Shown piece after piece: positions 1 through 6,880 of a stretch of DNA of 37,587 nucleotides. Both the position numbers and the translations under genes were made by a program. The stretch spans positions 1 through 37,587 of the forward strand of contig JAFGLZ010000083.1 of assembly GCA_016927755.1 (NCBI GenBank), written 5' to 3'. The notes below the pieces were generated by a model. It was not told the origin of the DNA. It saw only the letters and a program-made list of their open reading frames with translations, and ran no database searches. The DNA is from Phycisphaerae bacterium. GTDB taxonomy: Bacteria; Planctomycetota; Phycisphaerae; UBA1845; JAFGLZ01. The stretch's first letter is position 1. Every line of letters begins with the position of its first letter.

Positions 1-217
1 CTGCTGCCGGCGCTTGGTCCGGGGGCAGGCATCGGATGCGGAGTCTGGGGAAGGTGGCGGTGGCCAGGGGCAGCAAGAGCAGGGCGAGGAGGCAGGCGTT
101 CCACATGGCGGATCTGGCGAGGATCCAGCGTTTGCGGAGTAGTCGGTCGGCCAGGAGGGCCAGCAGGTAGACGAGGCTGGCCTTGATGGCGACGTCGGCG
201 GCGAGGGTCTCGATCAT
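1..217 (-). CDS. BlaR1/MecR1-type M56 membrane sensor peptidase, N-terminal fragment
   Basis: The ATG overlaps the stop codon of the BlaI-like repressor (ATGA at 217-214), so the two genes are translationally coupled. Seventy-two codons are visible before the window edge. They encode a hydrophobic helix (residues 13-24), a basic loop with RKRW, the segment RSAMWN and a second hydrophobic helix rich in Leu. This is the usual start of M56-family sensor proteases, whose first helices precede a zinc-peptidase domain that inactivates the partner repressor. The metal-binding HExxH motif would lie outside the window. Assignment therefore rests on the N-terminal pattern and on position next to the repressor. 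Confidence 0.75.
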   Translation of the reverse strand, partial: MIETLAADVAIKASLVYLLALLADRLLRKRWILARSAMWNACLLALLLLPLATATFPRLRIRCLPPDQAPAA

Positions 218-612
218 TTGGCGTCTCCGCGCCTTGACGTGGCGCTTTTCCCTTTTCCGGTACGTCTGAGCTCATCCAACTGTTCCGGGGAGAGCTGTTC
301 GTCTTCGATGAGCCGGAGGACGAGGGCCTCGGCGGATCCTCCGAAGAAGCGTTTGAGGACGGTGCTGAGGGCCTTACGCTCGACCTGCTCTCGCTTGACG
401 GCGGGGATGAAGAGGTAAGCCTTTCCGCGGGTCTTGTGGCGGACGTAGCCCTTGTGCTCGAGCACTCGCAGGAGCGTGCGGACGGTGGAGTCGTGTGGCC
501 CGTCGGGCAGGGTGGTGCGGACCTGGTCGGCGGTGGCTTGGCCTTGGTCCCAGAGGACGTCCATGATTTGGGATTCTCGTTGGGTGAGTGTTTCGGAGGG
601 GGGTCGGGCCAT
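214..612 (-). CDS. BlaI/MecI/CopY-family transcriptional repressor
   Basis: This 132-residue protein has the family's normal length and architecture: an N-terminal winged helix (roughly residues 5-75, with LTQRESQIMDVLW and DSTVRTLLRVLEHKGYV as the recognition part) and a C-terminal dimerisation helix region containing LKRFFGGSAEALVLRLIE. Family members bind as dimers to paired operators and are cleaved when the partner M56 sensor fires. A good Shine-Dalgarno (AGGAG) lies about 8 bases before the ATG. The promoter upstream carries two identical TTAATTAAC sites 50 bp apart, the likely autoregulatory operator. The signal sensed is not evident; beta-lactam resistance should not be assumed from the family name. 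Confidence 0.93.
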   Translation of the reverse strand: MARPPSETLTQRESQIMDVLWDQGQATADQVRTTLPDGPHDSTVRTLLRVLEHKGYVRHKTRGKAYLFIPAVKREQVERKALSTVLKRFFGGSAEALVLRLIEDEQLSPEQLDELRRTGKGKSATSRRGDAK

Positions 613-631
613 GTGGGGGCTCCTGTGTTAT

Positions 632-690
632 TTAATTAACAAGTACACCAGGGAGGGCGGGTTGGCAAGTGTTTTCGTGAATTAATTAAC
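632..690 (-). promoter_or_regulatory. Promoter and paired operator of the BlaI-like repressor gene (copy A)
   Basis: Read on the minus strand there is a -35 TTGCCA (668-663), a 17-bp spacer and a -10-like TACTTG (645-640). Two exact TTAATTAAC sites (632-640 and 682-690) bracket it, 50 bp apart or about five helical turns. The inner site overlaps the -10 edge, so a bound repressor would block initiation. The outer site contains the TAA stop of the upstream zinc-ribbon gene. A near copy lies at 1980-2038. Confidence 0.7.
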
Positions 691-1782
691 GGGTTGGGTT
701 TCGAAGGCGGCCTTTGCCGAGACCTCTCCGTCGAAGCAGAGGCTGGCGGCGCCCGGGGTGCCCTTGGCACCGTTGAAGAGCTTGACGGTCATCACCATTT
801 CCAGCGTATGTGGGCCGGGAGACGTGCAGGGGAAGGTTCCGGGGGTCACGGTTCGCGCGGTGACCTCGAGGGTCGTTCCATCCCGGGCGATGCCTGCCGC
901 GTTTGGGCCGATTGGCTTGCCGTCGAGGAGGGTCCGGCTGGTGACGATCTCTGCCCAGACGGGGAGGTCGAGGGCACCGTGGCAGGGCTTGGGCGTTCTG
1001 AGGCAATCGACGCGCTCGAAGTGGACTTGTTCTCCCGGCGGCGCGGGGGAGGCTATCTGCAGGGATACGTGAAGCAGTTGTCTGAAGAAGCGCTGTTTCT
1101 GTCCTTTCGATAGCTGGCCGTCTTCGTACAGCTCCGCCAGCCTGCCGATGATGCAGTCCGTGACCGGCCCGGTGGTCTGGGTGGTTAGGGCCTCCAGACA
1201 TAGCTTCGCGAGGGTGGTTTGGGGGATGTGGTATCCTCTCGTCCAGGTTTTCAGGTAGGCCATCATCTCGGGTGTCGTTGCGTTCTTGGCCTCTGCCTGG
1301 ACACAGAGGCGCAGGAGCTCGGCTTGTTGTTGGTCCGTGATTCGGTCTATGAAGACGCGATGCTCGAGCTGGTTCCACGCGCGGGTGGCCTTGCGCGGAT
1401 TCGAGGACTGGACGTAGTCGATGAGCCAGGACGTCGGATAGAGCCCGTAGGTGTAGAAACCATGAATGGTGATGGCCAGGGGGAGGAGGGTTCCGAAGCA
1501 GAGGAGGGCTAAGCGTCCGGGTTTGGCGATGAGCAGGTGTTTCCGCAGCGGATCACCGTGGACGGTGTTCTCGGGTGTGATGAGGGTTCCGCAGGCCGGG
1601 CAACGACTGCTCTGGACATGGGAGAGGTCGTGGTCGCAATGGCCGCAGTGGGGGGTTCGGCCGAAGCGGAGGCCATTGGGGCGTAGGACCCACCTGGCCA
1701 GGACATGTCCGACGATGATCAGGGACATCAGCACGGTGGCGACCAGGCCGAGCACGTCGATCCAGAAGCTTCTCTCGTCCAT
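682..1782 (-). CDS. Zinc-ribbon membrane protein of unknown function
   Basis: Product of 366 residues from the ATG at 1782. That ATG overlaps the stop of the repressor relic as TAATG, so it is probably translated by coupling; a start five codons further upstream is also open. Residues 9-29 form a transmembrane helix. Residues 46-64 form a zinc ribbon with CGHC and CPAC (Cys46, 49, 61, 64). Residues 90-112 form a second membrane helix. The remaining ~250 residues are soluble, with a helical part that could be repeat-like followed by a beta-rich C-terminal part. I do not recognise the C-terminal domain. The gene is driven by a copy of the repressor's own promoter/operator, which suggests it belongs to the same regulon and may be an effector of the sensor system. 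That role is inference. Confidence 0.75.
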   Translation of the reverse strand: MDERSFWIDVLGLVATVLMSLIIVGHVLARWVLRPNGLRFGRTPHCGHCDHDLSHVQSSRCPACGTLITPENTVHGDPLRKHLLIAKPGRLALLCFGTLLPLAITIHGFYTYGLYPTSWLIDYVQSSNPRKATRAWNQLEHRVFIDRITDQQQAELLRLCVQAEAKNATTPEMMAYLKTWTRGYHIPQTTLAKLCLEALTTQTTGPVTDCIIGRLAELYEDGQLSKGQKQRFFRQLLHVSLQIASPAPPGEQVHFERVDCLRTPKPCHGALDLPVWAEIVTSRTLLDGKPIGPNAAGIARDGTTLEVTARTVTPGTFPCTSPGPHTLEMVMTVKLFNGAKGTPGAASLCFDGEVSAKAAFETQPVN

Positions 1783-1961
1783 TAGGCATTCTCGCATTTG
1801 GGGACTAGCGCGATGTTGGTCGAGCAGCGCGGCTTGTCAAGACCGGGCCAGGTAGGGGGTGTCCTGGACGCCAATGAAGCGGTGGCGTGGCGTCGGCGCC
1901 AGAGGACTTGCATGATGTGCGATTCTTGCTGTGTGAGCATTTCGAAGCGGGGTTGGACCAT
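1782..1961 (-). pseudogene. Relic of a second BlaI/MecI gene (N-terminus only)
   Basis: A 59-codon frame starting at 1961 begins MVQPRFEMLTQQESHIMQVLW and runs through ATA. Of the first 28 residues, 16 match the intact repressor at 214-612. After residue 28 the similarity stops abruptly and the frame reads into unrelated sequence, ending in a TAA that overlaps the start of the zinc-ribbon gene. The recognition helix and dimerisation region are missing, so it cannot be a working repressor. It may survive as a leader peptide that couples translation to the downstream gene. The upstream promoter copy is well preserved. Confidence 0.7.
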
Positions 1962-1979
1962 GTGAGGTTCCTGTGTTAG

Positions 1980-2038
1980 TTAGTTAACAAGTATACCGGG
2001 GATGGCGGGATGGCAAGTGTTTTCGTGAATTGATTAAC
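1980..2038 (-). promoter_or_regulatory. Duplicated promoter/operator (copy B) driving the repressor relic and zinc-ribbon gene
   Basis: The -35 TTGCCA (2016-2011), 17-bp spacer and -10-like TACTTG (1993-1988) are identical in spacing to copy A. The bracketing sites are TTAGTTAAC (1980-1988) and TTGATTAAC (2030-2038), one base off the copy-A sites and again exactly 50 bp apart. Much of the intervening sequence matches copy A. Confidence 0.65.
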
Positions 2039-2077
2039 GAGTTGGGTTGGGGTGGGGGGTGTTGCCGTCGGGGGCGA

Positions 2078-2131
2078 TCACGGGCAAGATGCCCGGGGTA
2101 CGCGGGGTCACGGGCAAGATGCCCGTGCTAC
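2078..2131. repeat. Tandem pair of CACGGGCA hairpin repeats
   Basis: Two units (2078-2101 and 2108-2131) lie 30 bp apart. The second is a perfect hairpin, CACGGGCA-AGA-TGCCCGTG, followed by CTAC. The first has a partly altered right arm. The same unit recurs at 28135-28185. On the plus strand it reads TGKMPVL, a translation that turns up in spurious planctomycete proteins. It lies between the repressor operator and the methyltransferase-like gene. Confidence 0.8.
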
Positions 2132-2163
2132 AGGGGGTGTGTTGGGTGAGTGGAGGTTGGGTG

Positions 2164-3222
2164 ATGACATCGCGGGAACGGGTGCGGGCTGCGTTTGCAC
2201 ATAGCGAGCCGGACGTGACGCCGTGCGACTACTTCGGGACGCCGGAGATCCATCGGGCGCTGCTAGCGCACTTTGGCGTAACGAGCGACGATGATTTGCA
2301 CGATCGGTTGGGGACGGATATTCGGCTGATCAATCCGCCGTACGTGGGGCCGGCGCTGGATGCGCCGGAGGGGGCGATCGTCGACGTGTGGGGGGTGATT
2401 CGCCGGCCGATGCCGAACGAGTACGGGGAGTACGCCGAGCCGGTGAATCTGCCGTTCGCGGAGTGGACGACGTTGGAGGAGGCGGAGGCGTATGCGTGGC
2501 CGAGCGCGGACTGGTACGACTATGGGGCGATTCCGGCGATGTGCGAGAAGTATCCGGATCTGGCGATCGGGGTGGGGAGCTTCGGGGTCCAGGACTTCAT
2601 CAACGGGGTGGCGTTCGGGCGGGGGGTCGAGCAGGTGTTGATGGACATCGCGATGGAGGACCCGGTGTATTTGTACATCGTGGAGCAGCGGCACCGGTTC
2701 TACCTGGAGTACATCGAGCGGTCTCTGGCGGCGGGGAAGGGTCGGATCGACCTGGTGCTGTGCGGGGACGACTTTGGGACGCAGCGGGGGCCGTTGATCT
2801 CGGGGGAGACGTTCGATCTGCTGTTCGCGCCGAGGAAGAAGGCGCTGTTCGATCTGGTTCACTCGTTCGGGGCGAAGGTGACGCACCACTGTTGCGGATC
2901 GAGCCGGATGCTGATTCCTCGGTTCATCGGGGTGGGGATGGACGCGCTGCAGACGATTCAGCCGCAGGCGGCGGGGATGAGTCCGTATGAGCTGAAGAAG
3001 GAGTTTGCGGGCAGGATCGTGCTTCACGGCGGGGTGGACGTTCAGGGCGGTTTGCAGCGGTCGACGCCGGCGGAGGTGGAGCGGGAGGTGCATCGGCTGA
3101 TGGACGAGGTGGGCAGGGGCGGGGGGTATATTCTTGGGCCGTGCCACAATATCCAGCCGGATACGCCGGTGGAGAACGCGTTGGCGATCTATCGGGCGGT
3201 GGCGAGGCGGCGCGGGGGGTAG
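2164..3222 (+). CDS. URO-D-superfamily protein, methyltransferase-like
   Basis: Start chosen at the ATG at 2164 (MTSRERVRAAF), which has a GGAGG upstream. The longer open frame from 2047 is only the translated hairpin repeat. The 352-residue product has the uroporphyrinogen decarboxylase (beta/alpha)8 fold, but the RQAGR arginine motif of true HemE is absent. Instead it has THHCCGSS (His241-X-Cys243) and a conserved LGPCHN cysteine (Cys327), the His-X-Cys...Cys zinc site of MtaA/CmuA-type corrinoid methyltransferases. It therefore more likely moves a methyl group than decarboxylates a haem precursor. No corrinoid protein gene is adjacent, so the substrate is unknown. Confidence 0.85.
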   Translation: MTSRERVRAAFAHSEPDVTPCDYFGTPEIHRALLAHFGVTSDDDLHDRLGTDIRLINPPYVGPALDAPEGAIVDVWGVIRRPMPNEYGEYAEPVNLPFAEWTTLEEAEAYAWPSADWYDYGAIPAMCEKYPDLAIGVGSFGVQDFINGVAFGRGVEQVLMDIAMEDPVYLYIVEQRHRFYLEYIERSLAAGKGRIDLVLCGDDFGTQRGPLISGETFDLLFAPRKKALFDLVHSFGAKVTHHCCGSSRMLIPRFIGVGMDALQTIQPQAAGMSPYELKKEFAGRIVLHGGVDVQGGLQRSTPAEVEREVHRLMDEVGRGGGYILGPCHNIQPDTPVENALAIYRAVARRRGG

Positions 3223-3449
3223 CAGGTGGGGGCGCATGTTGGACGGAAAGCCACGGGGCCGCCTGGGTTGGTTCTGTTGATGGCGATCCGTGGGGATGGT
3301 GGCGTGGGCCTAGTGCATTAGGGCTGATCGTGTTGCGGCGGACCCGTGCCACCCAACTCTGGTGACAGTCGACTGCAGAACCACGCGATCCTGCCGGGGA
3401 CGAAGTTTGCGGTAGGCGCGCTGAAGCACCTTTCATCAATTCGCGATGA

Positions 3450-5195
3450 TCAGGCCGGGATGACGAGGCCGGCCTTGATTGACTCGTTTACCTTTCCTGA
3501 TTTGACCACTTGCTTGCCGTTGAGGAAGACGGATTCGATGCCGGTGGGGGGGCGGTCGAAGTCCTTGAGGGTGGTGTTGTCCTTGATGGTCTTGTAGTCG
3601 AAGACGGCGAGGTCGGCGGCGAGGCCCTTGCGGACGAAGCCGCGGTCCTTGATCCGCATTCGTTCGGCGGTGGCGCCGGTCATCTTTCGGACGGCCTCCT
3701 CGAGCGAGATGAGCTTGCGGTCTCGGGCGTACTGGAGGAAGAGGGGGAAGGAGCCGTAGGCGGCGGGGTTGCGGAGCCACTTGACGGGGACGGCGTCGGT
3801 CATGAAGAGTGCGGCGGGGTGCTTCATGAGGGCGTCGATGATCTCCATGTTGCTGTACTTGTGGAGCAGGACCCATGCGCCTCGGGCCTCGGCGTGCTGG
3901 GCGAAGTCGATGGCGACGTCGAAGGGGCGCATGTTGCGCTGCTTGGCGATCTCGGAGAGGAACATGCCGTTGTACTGGTTCAGGTCGGGGTTTCCGGCGT
4001 AGGTGATCTGGATGTCTTCGTAGCCGAAGCCGAGGAGGGCGGTCATCGAGGTCAGCTCGAGCTCGAGACGCTTGAGGGCGGTGGGGTTCGTGTAGTTCGC
4101 GGGGAGGCCCTCTCGGAACCACTTGGGCAGGACAACGGTGATGCCGGTGTTGCCGCAGTGGTAGGGGTAGGTGTCGAAGACGATGTCGACGCCGTCGGCG
4201 CGGGCCTTGTCGATCATCTCTAGGGCCTGGGCGTAGCTGCGGTGCGTGAGGGTTCCGGCGAAGATGAGGTGCGAGAACTGCACGCGGACGCCGGTCGCCT
4301 TGGCCAGGTCGATCATTTCCTTGATGGCGAGCACGTTGTGAGGCATACCGAATGACTTGACCTCGTAGTCGGGCGACAGGGCGGAATAGGCTCGGGCGTG
4401 GACGGTGAGCAGGCGGTCCTTCTTGGCGACCAACTGGGCGATGCGCTTGAGCTCGTCGGACGTGGCGAAGATGCCGGGCGTGTACTGAAGCCCGAGAGAG
4501 ACACCGTGGGCGCCCTGGTCCATGGCCTGCTCGAGGAGCATGAGGAGCTCGGTCATCTCCGCGTCGGAGAGGGGGCTGGGGTCGTCCCAGCGCATGGAGA
4601 GTCGGGCGGTGCCGTGGCCGACCATGTTGACGAGGTTATGTGTCATGCCGATCTTGCGGGCGTGGTCGAAGTATTCGGCCATGGTGTTCCAGGCGAGGTC
4701 GAAGTCGGGGAAGATGCCGGGGTTGAATCGTTTCTTGTGGGGGCTGTCCTTGCGGAAGCCTCCGGCGCTGTAGCCGCAGTTGCCCGCGATGAAGGTCGTG
4801 CATCCCTGGGCGAGGAAGGGCGACTTGAGCTCAGGTTGGCCTTCGAGGGCCAGGACCCAGTCCATGTGCGAGTGTGCGTCGATGAAGCCTGGGGCGATGA
4901 CCTTGTCCGTGCAGTCGATGGTGGGGCATTGGGCGTCGATGGGGGTGGTCGAGACGGCGTCGATCTTTGCGCCCTTGATGAGGACGTCGCCGAGGAAGGC
5001 TTTCTTGCCGGTGCCGTCGACGATGAGGCCGTGCTTGAGGAGCGTGCAGGTGGCGGCGTCGCGGGGGGCGGCGAAGACGGGTCGGCCGAGCTTGGACGAC
5101 AGGGCGGCGGCGGTGGCGCTGCCGGTTGTCTTGAGGAACGATCGTCTCGTGCTTGGACGCGTGTCGGCTTCTGAGTCGGCGTGATCGGCGGTCAT
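3450..5195 (-). CDS. N-acyl-D-amino-acid deacylase (D-aminoacylase) family amidohydrolase, Tat-exported
   Basis: 581 residues. The N-terminus has a Tat signal (RRSFLKTTGSATAAA, residues 17-31), so the folded enzyme should be exported. The amidohydrolase fold follows with the family's metal ligands in order: HSH (His108, His110), GNCGYS (Cys140), VHARAY (His266), FSHL (His309) and TDAVP (Asp467). The C-terminal AADLAVFD segment is typical of the small beta domain. D-aminoacylases hydrolyse N-acyl-D-amino acids; a periplasmic one could act on cell-wall-derived D-amino acids or on N-acylated dipeptides. A GGGAG ribosome site precedes the ATG. It is convergent with the methyltransferase-like gene and divergent from the oxidoreductase gene. 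Confidence 0.9.
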   Translation of the reverse strand: MTADHADSEADTRPSTRRSFLKTTGSATAAALSSKLGRPVFAAPRDAATCTLLKHGLIVDGTGKKAFLGDVLIKGAKIDAVSTTPIDAQCPTIDCTDKVIAPGFIDAHSHMDWVLALEGQPELKSPFLAQGCTTFIAGNCGYSAGGFRKDSPHKKRFNPGIFPDFDLAWNTMAEYFDHARKIGMTHNLVNMVGHGTARLSMRWDDPSPLSDAEMTELLMLLEQAMDQGAHGVSLGLQYTPGIFATSDELKRIAQLVAKKDRLLTVHARAYSALSPDYEVKSFGMPHNVLAIKEMIDLAKATGVRVQFSHLIFAGTLTHRSYAQALEMIDKARADGVDIVFDTYPYHCGNTGITVVLPKWFREGLPANYTNPTALKRLELELTSMTALLGFGYEDIQITYAGNPDLNQYNGMFLSEIAKQRNMRPFDVAIDFAQHAEARGAWVLLHKYSNMEIIDALMKHPAALFMTDAVPVKWLRNPAAYGSFPLFLQYARDRKLISLEEAVRKMTGATAERMRIKDRGFVRKGLAADLAVFDYKTIKDNTTLKDFDRPPTGIESVFLNGKQVVKSGKVNESIKAGLVIPA

Positions 5196-5502
5196 TGTCT
5201 GTTCTCCCAGTCGCTCGCCTGAGCGGTCGGTTTGGATCTACCTGAGGTGATGCTTCCCATTATGACGAGAGCGGGGTCGGATGGGTAGGGGCGGCGAACC
5301 TTGTCAAGGGGCGGAGTTCTGGTAGGCTGGGCTCGGGGGTGTGGACGAGAATTCGCGTCCCCCGCCGCTGAAGCGACGGGCCACCCATCGGAGATCACGG
5401 GCTCGTGGACTATTCATTCACTATCGCAGGCAGCGCAGGCTAGATTGATCGATGAGAGAAGCGACTACGGCGATTTGGACATGTTGAGGAGGTGCGCAGA
5501 CG
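5196..5502. other. Divergent intergenic region with a diverged hairpin element
   Basis: This 307-base stretch separates the D-aminoacylase and oxidoreductase genes. It must hold both promoters, but no strong sigma-70 match stands out. Its middle contains a diverged copy of the window's core hairpin element, listed separately. No small gene is convincing here. Confidence 0.5.
5335..5395 (+). repeat. Diverged copy of the core hairpin element
   Basis: Contains GAATTCGCGTCCCCC followed by the hairpin CCCG-C-CGCT-GA-AGCG-A-CGGG (5361-5380) and then CCACCC, the invariant trailer of the family. Relative to the full copies, both arms have changed together (CCCA/TGGG to CCCG/CGGG and GGCT/AGCC to CGCT/AGCG), preserving the stem. 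It lies in the leader of the 5503 gene in the same orientation. Confidence 0.75.
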
Positions 5503-6807
5503 ATGTCACGACGGATCACACGCCGCAGGATGTTGCAGGGCACGGCCATGGGCGGTGTCGGGTTGTGTTTGGGGCGGGGGGCTCGGCTGGTTCGGGCGGC
5601 CTCGGCGAACGAGAAGGTGAACGTGGCGTTCGTGGGGCTGGGCGGCCAGGGGGGTTCGAATCTGGGCGGCGTCTCGAAGCACCGGGACATGGCCAACGTG
5701 GTGGCGTTGTGCGACGTGGACGACGTGCGCGCGGGCAAGGCCTACGTGGCGTTCGGGAGGGCGAAGAAGTACTACGACTATCGCAAGATGCTCGACGAGA
5801 TGGAGAAGGAGATCGACGCGGTGGTGGTGAGCACGCCCGACCACACGCACTTTCACGCGGCCATGAAGGCGATGGGGATGGGCAAGCATCTGTACTGCGA
5901 GAAGCCGATGGCGCACGCCATCGCCGAGGTGCGGGCGATGACGGAGCTGGCGGCGAAGAAGAAGCTGGCGACGCAGTTGGGCTGTCAGCGGCATGAGAAG
6001 GAGAACATGCGCCGGATCGTCGAGCTGATTCAATCGGGGGCGATCGGCGACGTGACGGAGGTGTTCGCCCGCAAGGGGGGCGATCGCGGGATGCCGGAGA
6101 TGCCGACGGAGTTTCCGCCGGTGCCGTCGACGCTGAAGTGGGACCTGTGGCTGGGACCTGCGACGGAGCGGCGGTATACGCCGGACTACGTGCCGTACAA
6201 GTGGCGGTTCTGGTGGGATTTCGGGACGGGCGAGACGGGGAACTGGGGCTGCCACATCCTGGATATTCCGTTTTGGGCGCTGGATCTGAAGTACCCGACG
6301 AAGGTGTCGGCGTCGGGGCCGCCGGTGGACAAGGAGCGGACGCCGAAGGCGATGAGCTCGCGGTTCGAGTTCCCGGCGCGGGGGAGCAAGCCGCCGGTGA
6401 CGCTGCATTGGGTGCATGGCAAGGGGCTGCCGCCGGAGATGACGGAGCGGAACCTCCCGACGTTCGGGTCGGTGCTGTTCGTGGGGAGCAAGGGGATGTT
6501 GGCGTGCGACTTCGACAAGCGGAAGCTGTATCCGGAGGAGAAGTTCGCGGAGTTCAAGGGGCCGGAGCCGACGATTCCGGTGCCGCCGGACTTCCGTCGC
6601 GAGTGGCTGCTGGCGGTCAAGGGGGGCAAGCCGGCGAGCGTGAACTTCGACTACTCGGGTCCGCTGACGGAGACGGTGCTGCTGGGCAACGTGGCGTATC
6701 GCGTGGGTCAGGGGTTTGACTGGGACGCCAAGGCGATGAAGGCGGTGGGTTGCGCGGGGGCGGAGGGGCTTATTCGGCCTACGTATCGGAAGGGGTGGGA
6801 GGTTTGA
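5503..6807 (+). CDS. Gfo/Idh/MocA-family oxidoreductase with Tat signal
   Basis: 434 residues. The N-terminus carries a Tat signal with RRRML and a small-residue hydrophobic stretch, so it is exported. The Rossmann nucleotide-binding motif VGLGGQGG lies at 44-51, and the family's CEKP motif (Lys134) follows STPDHTHFHAA. The C-terminal half has the usual alpha/beta domain with WGCHILDIP. Enzymes of this family oxidise, reduce or rearrange sugars and cyclitols with NAD(P); Tat-exported members with a tightly bound cofactor are common in planctomycetes. GAGGAGG lies about 10 bases before the ATG. Substrate is unknown, but the next gene encodes a glycoside hydrolase, which fits sugar processing outside the cytoplasm. 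Confidence 0.92.
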   Translation: MSRRITRRRMLQGTAMGGVGLCLGRGARLVRAASANEKVNVAFVGLGGQGGSNLGGVSKHRDMANVVALCDVDDVRAGKAYVAFGRAKKYYDYRKMLDEMEKEIDAVVVSTPDHTHFHAAMKAMGMGKHLYCEKPMAHAIAEVRAMTELAAKKKLATQLGCQRHEKENMRRIVELIQSGAIGDVTEVFARKGGDRGMPEMPTEFPPVPSTLKWDLWLGPATERRYTPDYVPYKWRFWWDFGTGETGNWGCHILDIPFWALDLKYPTKVSASGPPVDKERTPKAMSSRFEFPARGSKPPVTLHWVHGKGLPPEMTERNLPTFGSVLFVGSKGMLACDFDKRKLYPEEKFAEFKGPEPTIPVPPDFRREWLLAVKGGKPASVNFDYSGPLTETVLLGNVAYRVGQGFDWDAKAMKAVGCAGAEGLIRPTYRKGWEV

Positions 6808-6880
6808 TCGGGTAGGGGCAGGGTCTGTCCGAACTTGGGCTGCAGCGAGGGCGAGTCGGGTTCTGCCCGTCCAGCTCTGC

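Noticed and set aside
2047..2163. N-terminal extension of the URO-D-fold protein
   Set aside because: The extra residues are the translated hairpin repeat; the ATG at 2164 has a ribosome site and starts the conserved domain.
6808..6880. Rho-independent terminator between the convergent oxidoreductase and GH5-like genes
   Set aside because: GGGCAG and CTGCCC can pair only around a loop of more than 40 bases, and no U-tract follows.
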